From Pseudovibrio zosterae (GTDB taxonomy: Bacteria; Pseudomonadota; Alphaproteobacteria; Rhizobiales; Stappiaceae), in NCBI RefSeq assembly GCF_033843645.1, contig NZ_JAWXVZ010000012.1:71735-135734 (forward strand): a stretch of 64,000 nucleotides of DNA. The letters run 5' to 3'. Below the pieces are notes generated by a model. It was not told the origin of the DNA. It worked only from the letters and a program-made list of their open reading frames with translations, and did no database searches. Shown piece after piece: positions 27,168 through 36,811 of the stretch; positions within the stretch are counted from its first letter, which is position 1; each line of letters opens with the position of its first letter. The translations under genes and the position numbers were made by a program.

Positions 27168-27192
27168 GTCATCATGAGAATGTGCGATGCCG

Positions 27193-28782
27193 TCACGCCT
27201 TTTGCGGCGTGGGCTCCTCATCAAACTTGTGGTCGTAGTCAACAGCCACACCGTACCGTGGATCTTCCATCACGGAGAGTTCCACCATGTCGCCCGCCTT
27301 GCTCAGAAGGCGCTTGCAGTCTGGTGACAGGTGGCGCAGGTGCAGCGTCTTGCCCAGTTGGATGTAACGTGCTGCCATACTGTCGATGGCCTGCAAGCCG
27401 GAATGGTCCACAACGCGCGAGTTGATGAAGTCCACGATCACGTCATCCGGATCCTGCTCAGGGGTAAAGATCTCCTGAAAGCCAGCGGCTGAACCGAAGA
27501 ACAGCGGCCCTTCAAGAACGTACTCCTTCTGGCCTTTCTCGTTCATGGATACGCGCGCATTGATGCGCTTGGAGGCGTTCCATGCATAAGCCAGTGCGGA
27601 AATGATCACGCCCACAACAACTGCCACCGCAAGATCTTCTGCAACGGTCACACCGGTTACAATGGCAATCACCACCGCGTCGGTGCGTGGGATCTTGTTG
27701 AGGATCTTGAACGTGTTCCACGCAAACGTACCAACAACCACCATGAACATCACACCAACCAGCGCAGCCAGCGGAATCTGCTCAATCAGCGGAGAGGCAA
27801 ACAGGATGAACGCCAGCAGGAACAACGCGGCCATGATGCCTGCGATGCGGGTGCGGGCACCCGATTTCACGTTGATCATGGACTGGCCGATCATTGCACA
27901 GCCACCCATGCCGCCGAAGAAGCCGGTCACCACGTTTGCTGCGCCCTGAGCCAGACATTCCTTGGACGCACCACCCTTGGTGTTCGTCATTTCAGAAACG
28001 AGGTTCAGGGTCAAAAGGCTTTCAATCAGGCCAATTGCCGCCAGAATGAGGGCATAGGGGAAGATGATTTCCAGTGTCTCAAGGGTCAGCGGCACCATCG
28101 GGATGTGGAACTGCGGCAGACCGCCCGCGATGGACGACATGTCGCCCACAGTACGAACGTCCAGACCGGCACCGATCACAATCGCGGAAACCACCAGAAT
28201 ACCAGCCAGCGGGGCAGGGACCGCGCTGGTGATCTTGGGCGTTACCCAGATCACGAACATGGTCAGGCCAATCAGCCCCAGCATCATGTAAAGCTGCAGC
28301 CCTTCCATCCAGACAGGGTCGCCGCCAGTTGGGGCTTCGACCTTGAACTGGGAGAACTGTGCGATGAAAATCACAATGGCAAGGCCATTCACAAAGCCCA
28401 GCATCACCGGATGCGGGACCATGCGGATGAACTTGCCCCAGCGCATGATGCCAAAGATGATCTGCAAGATACCCATCAAGACCACAGCGGCAAACAGGTA
28501 TTCAACACCGTGCTGCGACACGAGGGAGACCATCACAACGGCCAGAGCGCCGGTCGCACCGGAAATCATGCCCGGACGGCCGCCGAAAACGGCGGTAATG
28601 ATGCCCACGATGAAGGCCGCGTACAGCCCCACCAGCGGATGAACTTGGGCAACAAAGGCGAAAGCAACGGCCTCTGGCACCAACGCGAGGGCGACAGTAA
28701 GACCGGCAAGAACTTCAGTTTTGATTAGGTTCACGGACATGCCATTTTTGGCAGACGCAAGAACTTCAGAGGACGAGTGCAA
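27193..28782 (-). CDS. SulP-family anion transporter with STAS domain
   Basis: Inner-membrane transporter of 529 residues. The membrane domain begins EVLAGLTVALALVPEAVAFAFV and contains the SulP repeats (RPGMISGATGALAVVMVSLV; NVVTGFFGGMGGCAMIGQSMIN). The C-terminal STAS domain has VIVDFINSRVVDHSGLQAIDSM. Substrate may be sulfate, bicarbonate or another anion; the sequence does not decide. The TTG at 28782 is chosen over the ATG at 28740 because GGAGGT lies six nt upstream of the TTG, while the ATG has no ribosome-binding site. A strong dyad at 28814-28839 precedes the start. Confidence 0.93.
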   Translation of the reverse strand: MHSSSEVLASAKNGMSVNLIKTEVLAGLTVALALVPEAVAFAFVAQVHPLVGLYAAFIVGIITAVFGGRPGMISGATGALAVVMVSLVSQHGVEYLFAAVVLMGILQIIFGIMRWGKFIRMVPHPVMLGFVNGLAIVIFIAQFSQFKVEAPTGGDPVWMEGLQLYMMLGLIGLTMFVIWVTPKITSAVPAPLAGILVVSAIVIGAGLDVRTVGDMSSIAGGLPQFHIPMVPLTLETLEIIFPYALILAAIGLIESLLTLNLVSEMTNTKGGASKECLAQGAANVVTGFFGGMGGCAMIGQSMINVKSGARTRIAGIMAALFLLAFILFASPLIEQIPLAALVGVMFMVVVGTFAWNTFKILNKIPRTDAVVIAIVTGVTVAEDLAVAVVVGVIISALAYAWNASKRINARVSMNEKGQKEYVLEGPLFFGSAAGFQEIFTPEQDPDDVIVDFINSRVVDHSGLQAIDSMAARYIQLGKTLHLRHLSPDCKRLLSKAGDMVELSVMEDPRYGVAVDYDHKFDEEPTPQKA

Positions 28783-28813
28783 ACAGCACCTCCATTACAA
28801 GTAGTCGTGTTGG

Positions 28814-28839
28814 GTAGGAATAAGTCAGGCAATTCCTAC
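28814..28839. promoter_or_regulatory. Dyad upstream of SulP gene, possible operator
   Basis: GTAGGAAT and ATTCCTAC are perfect 8-bp inverted arms separated by 10 bp, about 30 bp upstream of the SulP start. It could be a dimeric-repressor site or a leader hairpin. The rest of the 560 bp gap to the aminotransferase shows no gene I can support. Confidence 0.45.
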
Positions 28840-29344
28840 GGCACCTTCCCAGCATCAAAAACGGATGAAAGGTGCGGTTGAGTGTGAGCCTTAAGCAGCA
28901 TCTGCGATCAGCTGATCTGTTGTGCAATCCTTTAACTGCGTACTGTGAAGCTTCCATGAAAAATCGATCTCATGAAAACGGCTGGGACACTGGACCTTTG
29001 ACCAAGGAAACCATGTAGCCCTGAGTATTGACGCAGAACTCTTCAATATGGGCTGGGTTATACGGGAACTCCCTGCAAAAGGCCATCATCCATTTGCATG
29101 CCTGCCTTGCTCTTGTGGACGCCAAGGGCTTTGCACAGTCAGGCTTGGTGGTCCTCTTTCACGGCGGCCCACCATTGCGCCGCTGCCCTAAAGGCGGTTT
29201 GAACCAGCCCCTTCAGTTTTTCCAAAAGCCACTTGATCACACGTGCCCAAAACGACTAAGTGCTTGTCCTTAAATATGCCTTTGCAGACCGCTGCGAAAT
29301 CGCTAGCTTCAAAGGCGCAACAAGACTTGGCAGGGGGAGGGCAA

Positions 29345-30520
29345 ATGAAGCCGACCAATCCGGTATTTACAGGCGTCAAGACGACCATCTTCGAGCGGAT
29401 GTCCCGCCTTGCCATGGAGCATGCGGCCATCAATCTTGGCCAGGGCTTCCCGGATGTGGATGGCCCGAAGGACATTCGCCAAAGCGCGGCCGACGCCCTC
29501 ATGGCTGGGCCCAACCAGTATCCACCCATGCTGGGCGTGCCGGAGTTGCGTCAGGCCGTTGCTGCGGCCAACAAGCGGTTTTATGGGCTTGAGGTCGACT
29601 GGCAGCGCGAGGTCATGATCACTTCTGGGGCAACAGAAGCGCTGGCGGACGCCATTTTCGCGCTCATTGAGCCGGGCGATGAAGTCATTCTCATTGAGCC
29701 GCTTTATGATTGTTACTTGCCTTTGGTGCAGCGGGCCGGAGGTGTGCCTGTTCGGGTGCGCGTCACTCCGCCAGACTGGAAGCTGAATGTGAAGGCACTG
29801 GAGGCCGCCTTTACCGAAAACACCAAGGCGGTCCTCATCAACAATCCCATGAACCCTTGTGCCAAGGTGTTTACTGAAGCCGAGCTTGGCGAAATCGCCC
29901 GCCTCAGCCGTACAAACGACTGCTACGCCATTTGTGATGAGGTCTACGAGCATCTGACCTTTGATGGGCACCGGCATCTGCCCCTGATGACGTTCGATGG
30001 CATGCGCGAGCGCTGCGTGCGCATCGGGTCAGCGGGCAAGACCTTCTCGCTCACAGGCTGGAAGGTCGGCTACATCACTGCAAGCCCTAACTTGCTGGAG
30101 CCCATTGCCAAGGCGCATCAGTTTGTCACCTTCACCACGCCGCCCAACCTGCAAAAGGCCGTTGCGCTGGGTCTTGCCAAGGAAGACAGCTATTATCACG
30201 GCCTTGCAGGTGATCTGCGCGTCAAGCGAGATTTCCTTTCCAATGAGCTGGCGCAACTGGGCTTTGCCGTTCTGCCGTGCGATGGCACCTATTTCGTCAC
30301 GGTGGATGTCACACCTCTCGGCCTGAATGGGACCGATGAAGAAATCTGTCTGCGCATGGTGGAAGAGGCGGGCGTTGCTGCCGTTCCCTTATCTGCATTT
30401 TATGTGTCTGACGCCCCCACCAACTGCATCCGCTTTTGTTTTTGCAAAAAGGACAGTGTATTGAAGGAGGCAACAGACCGACTGGCGGCATGGCTTAAGG
30501 GCTTGGGGCTCAGCGGTTGA
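29345..30520 (+). CDS. Class I/II PLP-dependent aminotransferase
   Basis: Fold-type I aminotransferase of 391 residues. Features: INLGQGFPDVDGPKDI near the N-terminus, YPPMLGVPELRQAVA, MITSGATEALADAI cofactor-phosphate loop, NNPMNPCAKVF (substrate/PLP binding Asn-Pro), CDEVYEHLTFDG and the Schiff-base lysine in SAGKTFSLTGWKVGY, with the carboxylate-binding Arg in NCIRFCFCKK. This pattern fits the kynurenine/methionine aminotransferase group (YbdL, KAT-like), but substrate is not fixed. ATG at 29345 follows GGGGGAGGG. The asparaginase gene begins 66 bp downstream on the same strand, so the two may form an amino-acid catabolic unit. Confidence 0.92.
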   Translation: MKPTNPVFTGVKTTIFERMSRLAMEHAAINLGQGFPDVDGPKDIRQSAADALMAGPNQYPPMLGVPELRQAVAAANKRFYGLEVDWQREVMITSGATEALADAIFALIEPGDEVILIEPLYDCYLPLVQRAGGVPVRVRVTPPDWKLNVKALEAAFTENTKAVLINNPMNPCAKVFTEAELGEIARLSRTNDCYAICDEVYEHLTFDGHRHLPLMTFDGMRERCVRIGSAGKTFSLTGWKVGYITASPNLLEPIAKAHQFVTFTTPPNLQKAVALGLAKEDSYYHGLAGDLRVKRDFLSNELAQLGFAVLPCDGTYFVTVDVTPLGLNGTDEEICLRMVEEAGVAAVPLSAFYVSDAPTNCIRFCFCKKDSVLKEATDRLAAWLKGLGLSG

Positions 30521-30586
30521 ATTCCTGTTTCGGGCGAAGGGTCTGCACCTTGCGCCAAAGCACCAACACTGAATGTGAGAAGGTCT

Positions 30587-31609
30587 ATGGACAATCCTGT
30601 ATTGGTCGAGGTTACACGCGGCGGGCTGGTTGAGAGCCGCCATCGCGGGTCGCTTGCTGTGGTGGATGCGAGCGGCAAGCTGGTGTTTGGTGTGGGAGAT
30701 GTCGCACAGGCCGTCTTCCCGCGTTCCGCCATCAAGGCGCTTCAAGCTCTACCGCTGGTGGAATCCGGCGCTGCGGAAGCGCTGGACTATGATGATGCGG
30801 AACTGGCGCTGGCCTGCGCTTCTCACAACGGGGAGCATGTTCACGCCAACACGGCCCGCGTCATGCTGATGAAGGCTGGTCTGACAGAAGACGCGCTGCT
30901 GTGCGGGCCTCAGTGGCCAAAGCACATGGAAGATGCAGCCCGCCTCATTCTTGAGGACGAAGAGCCATGCGCCCTTCATAACAACTGTTCGGGCAAGCAC
31001 GCAGGCTTCCTGGCGTTGGCGCGCACGCTCATGCTCTCCACCGAAAACTACATCGACTATGATCATCCGGTGCAGCAGGAAATTCGCGCCGTTCTGGAGA
31101 ACCTGACCGGTCAGATCATCGGGGCTGATGTTTGTGGCACCGATGGCTGCTCCATTCCAACCTATGCCCTTAATCTGGACAAGACGGCCATGGCCTTTGC
31201 CAAGTTCGCAACGGGTGAGGGCATGGATCCTGTGCGCGCAAAGGCCGCCGAAACGCTTTATGAAGCCTGCGTCAACGAACCTTACATGGTTGCTGGCAAG
31301 AACCGCTTCTGTACCGATGTGATGGACGCCTTCCAGGGGCGCGTTTTCGTCAAGACCGGTGCGGAAGGTGTTTTCTGTGCCGCTCTGCCAGAGCTGGGTT
31401 ACGGCGTCGCCCTGAAATGCGACGATGGTGCCACACGCGGTGCGGAAGTCATCATGGCCTCTGTCATTGAAAGTCTTCTGGACACCAGCAAGGCCGAAGA
31501 AAAGGCACTTGAGCCTTATCTGCGCCAGCCACTCAAGAACCGCCGCGACATCCACGTCGGCGATGTTCGCCCGGTGGAAGACTTCAAGGCCGTGCTGCGC
31601 GGCGGTTAG
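30587..31609 (+). CDS. L-asparaginase, ReAV-type (asparaginase II Pfam family)
   Basis: Hydrolyses asparagine to aspartate and ammonia. The 340-residue protein belongs to the Rhizobium etli ReAV type, unrelated to E. coli AnsA/AnsB. Its S47, K50, S79, C134, K137 and C188 sit one position before the ReAV residues S48, K51, S80, C135, K138 and C189, which form the Ser-Lys site and the zinc site (FPRSAIK, CASHNGEH, NCSGKHAG, DGCSIPTYA). A KTGAEG motif near residue 257 carries a further candidate lysine. The ATG at 30587 follows GAGAAGG. It converges with the next gene and overlaps its stop by 4 bp. Confidence 0.93.
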   Translation: MDNPVLVEVTRGGLVESRHRGSLAVVDASGKLVFGVGDVAQAVFPRSAIKALQALPLVESGAAEALDYDDAELALACASHNGEHVHANTARVMLMKAGLTEDALLCGPQWPKHMEDAARLILEDEEPCALHNNCSGKHAGFLALARTLMLSTENYIDYDHPVQQEIRAVLENLTGQIIGADVCGTDGCSIPTYALNLDKTAMAFAKFATGEGMDPVRAKAAETLYEACVNEPYMVAGKNRFCTDVMDAFQGRVFVKTGAEGVFCAALPELGYGVALKCDDGATRGAEVIMASVIESLLDTSKAEEKALEPYLRQPLKNRRDIHVGDVRPVEDFKAVLRGG

Positions 31610-33027
31610 GCGCGCTGCCCAACAATCAGCTGATTGTCCCGGATCAGGAGGCGCGGCCATTCTTCCGCGCCTTCATGGGCCAAGTCTCCGCTCACCGGTT
31701 TGGTCCATTCATGGGCCACAATGCCGCCCTTGGTAACCCCATCAAAGACGTTTTGCGTCAACACCGCGCCGCCCGCGCCCGGTGCCACACTCACGGCGAT
31801 GCCCATGGGCGTTTCACGGATGATGTTCTGCGAGGCAATAACATTGCGCATGTAGGGCCCCCAGCCCACCACGATGCCGATTGTCTCTGCATTTTCAATC
31901 ACGTTGCCGGTCACGGTGGTGTCTGCTTCAGCTTGAATGCCAATGCCGAAGTCCAGCCCTTCCGGTTCGTAGGGTGCCTTGTTCACCAGATTTCGAATGA
32001 TGTTGCCCGTGCATACACAGGTGCGCCCGCCGTGATCGAGATTGGTGATGGAAATGCCCAGTGCCGCTCCATCAATGATGTTGTTTGTGATGATCGCCCC
32101 ATCAAACGCAAACTCGGAAAACACAGCCACTTCGCCCGAGCGCAGGCAGGTGTTGCCGCGTATGTGCAAGTTGGAAGCCGAGTTGCCGCGAATGGCGCTG
32201 AAGGCGCAATCACTCACGCTGTTGTCAGCCACAATCACGTTATCCGCCCGGAAGATGTTGATGCCATTGCCGTTTTGCCCAGTGCCGCCGTCACGGGCTG
32301 CAATCCGGTCGATCCGGTTTCCGCGCACATGCGTGCCGTCCGGTCCCTTGGTCCAGCGGTGCACCAGAATGCCGCCATTGCCGCAGTCATGGATCACGTT
32401 GTCCCGAATGGACAGGCCGTTGGCTTCCATGGACCAGATACCCGCATGGGCAGCTCCGGAAATGGAGCATCCGGAAATCTCGCCGTTGCTGCTGATGGCG
32501 GAAATCGCCGAGCGTGAGCTGCCCAACAGCGTCAGGCCGCGCAGTCTCAGCTCATCCACCCGTGTCAGGTCAACAAGGCCGCGATACTGTTCTGAAATGG
32601 GACGTTTGCCCCCATCCAGCACAAGGTCCTCAAGGGAAACACGGGTGGCACCATGGGCGGCAAGCAACGTGCCCGTTCCTTGATAGACCAGCTGGGTTTG
32701 CCCTGGCACACCGCAAATCGCTGTGTTGCTGGGCAGGTTCAGTTGGCGCACAACATAGCGGCCCGCAGGCAAAAACAGCACCTTGCCGTCCTTTGCCGCC
32801 TTGTTGATGGCGCTTTGCAAGGCATCGCTCTGATCGCTTGAAGGGTGCGGCTTTACACCGTGTGTCGAGGCATTCAGCGTCCCGCGCAAGTCCGCCACTT
32901 GGAAACTGCCGGAAGGCAGGGCCAGGGCAGTTGACGCCGCAAGGCCCACCGCGCCAGTCGCGCCTAGCCGCAGAAATCCGCGTCTGGAAACGCCTTTTAC
33001 CGCAGTGGACTTGTTCAAGAATGACAT
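31606..33027 (-). CDS. Tat-exported right-handed beta-helix protein (TIGR03808-like)
   Basis: Protein of 473 residues with a twin-arginine signal (SRRGFLRLGATGAVGLAASTALA) and then a pectate-lyase-like parallel beta-helix of repeated NNxI/GNxI turns (VRGNRIDRIA, IIDGAALGISITN, VTGNVIENAETIGIVVG). It resembles TIGR03808, a family of uncharacterised alphaproteobacterial Tat substrates. Beta-helix proteins often bind or cleave polysaccharide, but no catalytic triad is evident to me. The ATG at 33027 is preferred over a TTG at 33066, because it places the Arg pair at residues 15-16 from the start. The product would fold in the cytoplasm and act in the periplasm. Confidence 0.85.
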   Translation of the reverse strand: MSFLNKSTAVKGVSRRGFLRLGATGAVGLAASTALALPSGSFQVADLRGTLNASTHGVKPHPSSDQSDALQSAINKAAKDGKVLFLPAGRYVVRQLNLPSNTAICGVPGQTQLVYQGTGTLLAAHGATRVSLEDLVLDGGKRPISEQYRGLVDLTRVDELRLRGLTLLGSSRSAISAISSNGEISGCSISGAAHAGIWSMEANGLSIRDNVIHDCGNGGILVHRWTKGPDGTHVRGNRIDRIAARDGGTGQNGNGINIFRADNVIVADNSVSDCAFSAIRGNSASNLHIRGNTCLRSGEVAVFSEFAFDGAIITNNIIDGAALGISITNLDHGGRTCVCTGNIIRNLVNKAPYEPEGLDFGIGIQAEADTTVTGNVIENAETIGIVVGWGPYMRNVIASQNIIRETPMGIAVSVAPGAGGAVLTQNVFDGVTKGGIVAHEWTKPVSGDLAHEGAEEWPRLLIRDNQLIVGQRA

Positions 33028-33207
33028 GTGCAACGCCCCAAAGTTCAATAGCGTTGCTACAAACAAAACTCGTGCCGGAATTTTTGTGCCAAATCAGGTC
33101 ACACGCGGCTGTGTTAGACAATCTGCCAAGCGCGCATTCCTTTTTTGAGGTGGACAGCACCGCTGGCATCCGGTACTCACCTTACGAACAAAAGAGGAAC
33201 TTCCCCA

Positions 33208-34221
33208 ATGGCTGCCGTCTCTCCCATCCTGCTGGCTCTGTTCAGCTGGTCCATTCTGCTGGTCGTCTCCCGCGCCATTCTTGTCGAAACCGGTCTTGAT
33301 CCATGGCTTTTCACATTCCTGCAAATGATGGCGGGCGGTCTCATTCTCATGGTTCTTGGTGGGTGGCGGCAGATCGGGCTGTCAGCGCTGAAAGACCCTT
33401 TCACCTGGGGCTTTGGCGTCCTGCGTGTTTTGACAGCCGCTTTTTTTACGGCAGCTCTCGTTCACACAACGGCCGCAAATGCCAGCTTTGTCGGCATCAT
33501 CGTTGTGCCTCTTTCAATGGCTGTGTTGTTTGCCTGCGGATTCCGGCAGCCGACCCTGCGCGAGTTACCGGGTCAGCTCATCGTTCTTGCCGGTCTTTGG
33601 GTCGTGGTCACCGGGCTGGAAGGCGGATTTTCCAATCCTGCGCTGGTTTACATGGTGCTTTCCGAGATTTGTGTGGTCCTTGCAACCCTGATCTCTGAAC
33701 TTCACCCAATGAACCAGACCGAAGACATGCGTCAGCGCGCCGGACTGACCGGCGTCATGCTGTTTGCTGCGTCCATCTGCATGCTTGGTGGAGCCATTGC
33801 TCTGTCGCTCCTTGGGTCCGCGCTGCCAACTCTTTCAGAGGCGCTGCCCGCCGCACCAGAGTGGATCGGTACGCCGTCCTTGCTGCTGGATCCAACGCTC
33901 TGGATCGCCGCCATTCTGGTCGGTGCGCTGTTGCGCGGAACCTCCCAGTTCCTGTCCTTGCGCGCGGTCTACCGGGTGGGCACCGAAAACTATCTGGCGG
34001 GCATTGCGGCCCTGCCGTTCATGTCCCTTGGCCTTGAGTTCCTGTTCTACCAGTTGGGGCTCATCGATATCTTTGTGTTTTCGGGGCAAACCGTTCTGGG
34101 CGGCGTTATCATGACCGCAGGTTCCTTGGCCGTTCTGTTTTCCCGCCGGCACACCTCCACCCGCATCGCCCGCCAAACCTCACCACAATCCCCTGGCGGC
34201 ACCCACCAACCGCCACAATAG
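33208..34221 (+). CDS. EamA/DMT-family transporter
   Basis: Ten-helix transporter of 337 residues with two EamA halves: ILLALFSWSILLVVSRAI at the N-terminus, HTTAANASFVGIIVVPLSMAVLFACGFR, and a C-terminal half from LLRGTSQFLSLRAVYRVG to GGVIMTAGSLAVLFSRR. The ATG at 33208 follows AGAGGA; the longer frame from 33145 is not conserved. Its last 20 residues (Thr/Ser/Pro/Gln-rich) run toward repeat array A, which starts 67 bp after the stop. Substrate unknown. Confidence 0.86.
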   Translation: MAAVSPILLALFSWSILLVVSRAILVETGLDPWLFTFLQMMAGGLILMVLGGWRQIGLSALKDPFTWGFGVLRVLTAAFFTAALVHTTAANASFVGIIVVPLSMAVLFACGFRQPTLRELPGQLIVLAGLWVVVTGLEGGFSNPALVYMVLSEICVVLATLISELHPMNQTEDMRQRAGLTGVMLFAASICMLGGAIALSLLGSALPTLSEALPAAPEWIGTPSLLLDPTLWIAAILVGALLRGTSQFLSLRAVYRVGTENYLAGIAALPFMSLGLEFLFYQLGLIDIFVFSGQTVLGGVIMTAGSLAVLFSRRHTSTRIARQTSPQSPGGTHQPPQ

Positions 34222-34287
34222 TCACCCCATAGCAGCTTGTGCCTGGACCACCTCTGCCATCCCACAGCCTACGCCCCACACTCTGCC

Positions 34288-36710
34288 GTCATCCCGGCCC
34301 CCGAGCCGGGATCCAGCCGAGGCCCAGCTAGGCCAACGGGCACAACACTGTCTTTCCGCAGCGCTCTGCCTCCACCCCACATTCCGCCGTCATCCCGGCC
34401 TCTGAGCCGGGATCCAGCCGAGGCCCAGCTAGGCCAACGGGCACACACTGTCTTTCCGCAGCGCTCTGCCTACGCCCCACACGCTGCCGTCATGCCGGCC
34501 CCGAGCCGGGATCCAGCCGAGGCCCAGCTAGGCCAACGGGCACACACTGTCTTTCCGCAGCGCTCTGCCTACGCCCCACACGCTGCCGTCATCCCGGCCC
34601 CCGAGCCGGGATCCAGCCGAGGCCCAGCTAGGCCAACGGGCACAACACTGTCTTTCCGCAGCGCTCTGCCTACGCCTCACACTCTGCCGTCATCCCGGCC
34701 TCCGAGCCGGGATCCAGCCGAGGCCCAGCTAGGCCAACGGGCACAACACTGTCTTTCCGCAGCGCTCTGCCTACGCCTCACACTCTGCCGTCATCCCGGC
34801 CTCCGAGCCGGGATCCAGCCGATTGCAAGCCACAGCTCCGAGCGGTCTCGCCAACTAAACTCGCAGCACTGCAGGATGGTTTTGCGCGCGCGGACGCGCT
34901 CTCCTTGCGCTGGGTCCCGGATCGGCGTTTCGCTTTTCGCTCAACTGGTCCGGGATGACGCCGTAACCGCGAGGCGAGGGCATCGGTCACACCCCACACC
35001 CCACCGTCACCCCACAGCCTGCATCCCCCAGCCTGCATCCCACCCTCTGCGGTCATCCCACAGCCGACGCCTCACACCCCGTCGTCATCCCGGCCCCCGA
35101 GCCGGGATCCAGCCGAGGCCCAGCTAGGCCAACGGGCACAACACTGTCTTTCCGCAGCGCTCTGCCCACACCCCACACTCCGCCGTCATCCCGGCCTCCG
35201 AGCCGGGATCCAGCTGAATGTCAGCCACACGCCCAGCGGTCTCGCCAACTAAACTCGCAGCACTGCAGGGTGGTTTTGCGCTCGCGGGCTCGCTCTCCTT
35301 GCGCTGGGTCCCGGATCGGCGTTTCGCTTGTCGCTCAACTGGTCCGGGATGACGCCGTAACCGCGAGGCGAGGGCATCGGTCTCCCCACAGCCTCCATCC
35401 CACCCTCTGCGGTCACCCCACAGCCTCCACCCCACACCCCGCCGTCATCCCGGCCTCCGAGCCGGGATCCAGCTGAATGTCAGCCACAGCTCCGAGCGGT
35501 CTCGCCAACTAAACTCGCAGCACTGCAGGATGGTTTCTAGCGCTCGCGGGCTCGCTCTCCTTGCGCTGGGTCCCGGATCGGCGTTTCGCTTGTCGCTCAA
35601 CTGGTCCGGGATGACGCCGTAACCGCGAGGTGAGGGCATCGGTCACCCTACAGCCTGCACCCCAAACCCCACCGTCACCCCACTGCCCACACCCCACACC
35701 CCGCCGTCATCCCGGCCTCCGAGCCGGGATCCAGCTGAATGTCAGCCACACGCCCAGCGTTCTGGCCAACTAAACTCGCAGCATTGCAGGGTGGTTTTGT
35801 GCGGGCGAGCCCGCTCTCCTTGCGCTGGGTCCCGGATCGGCGTTTCGCTTGTCGCTCAACTGGTCCGGGATGACGTCGTAAGCGCAAGGTGAGTGCATCG
35901 GTCACTCGCCTCACACCCTGCCGTCATCCCGCAGCCTACGCCCCAGCCCCCCCGGTCACCCCGCTGCCTGCACTCCACACTCTGCCGTCATCCCGGCCCT
36001 CGAGCCAGGATCCAGCCGATTGCAAGCCACAGCTCCCATCGGTCTCGCCAACTCAACTCGCAGCACTGCAGGATGGTTTTACGCGCGCGCGGGCTCGCGC
36101 TCCTTGCGCTGGGTCCCGGATCGGCGTTTCGCTTTTCGCTCAACTGGTCCGGGATGACGCCGTAAGCGCGAGGCGAGGGCATCGGTCACACCCCACACCC
36201 CACCGTCATCCCGCAGCGCCACCCCACAGCCTACGCCCCACACTCTGCCGTCATCCCGGCCTCCGAGCCGGGATCCAGCCGAGGCCCAGCTAGGCCAACG
36301 GGCACAACACTGTCTTTCCGCAGCGCTCTGCCCACACCCCACACTCCGCCGTCATCCCGGCCTCCGAGCCGGGATCCAGCTGAATGTCAGCCACACGCCC
36401 AGCGGTCTCGCCAACTAAACTCGCAGCACTGCAGGATGGTTTCTAGCGCGGGCTCGCTCTCCTTGCGCTGGATCCCGGATCGGCGTTTCGCTTGTCGCTC
36501 AACTGGTCCGGGATGACGTCGTAATCGCGAGGTGAGGGCATCGGTCAACGCACAGCCTGCACTCCAAACCCCACCGTCACCCCACTGCCCACGCCCCACC
36601 CCTGCGGTCACCCCACAGCCTCCACTCCACACGCTGCCGTCATCCCACAGCCTACGCCCCACACGCTGCCGTCATCCCGGCCTCCGAGCCGGGATCCAGC
36701 TGAATGTCAG
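34288..36710. repeat. Palindromic repeat array A (6 bipartite elements, 8 single palindromes)
   Basis: Noncoding array between two converging genes. The short palindrome has arms ATCCCGGC/GCCGGGAT around a 6-nt loop, flanked by GTC and CCAG. Singles start at 34288, 34389, 34489 (one arm mutated), 34588, 34689, 35084, 36250 and 36671, most about 100 bp apart. Bipartite elements of 168-172 bp pair a short palindrome with a long 50-bp palindrome in opposite orientation, so both ends read GTCAT...ATGAC. These span 34790-34959, 35185-35353, 35444-35615, 35706-35874, 35987-36158 and 36351-36518. Filler is C-rich (CCCACACC-like). Open frames across it are by-products of the repeats. Confidence 0.93.
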
Positions 36711-36811
36711 CCACGATTTCAGGTGCTGTTGGCACTGGCTACAGCATCTTCATTCAACGGGTTCGAGATGTCTTCGAAAGGGCAGAGGGTATTACCGGCG
36801 CTTGTCTTGCG

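Noticed and set aside
29028..29273. 81-codon frame between the SulP and aminotransferase genes
   Set aside because: No ribosome-binding site and no resemblance to a known protein; composition does not look coding.
34237..35127. Long open frame of 296 codons across array A
   Set aside because: The predicted protein is a direct translation of the tandem palindromes (SRDPAEAQLGQRA repeats). Frames exist on both strands with equal quality, so it reflects repeat length and composition.
34288..36710. CRISPR array
   Set aside because: The 100-bp and 170-bp units are palindromic with conserved filler. There are no unique spacers of 30-40 bp and no cas genes.
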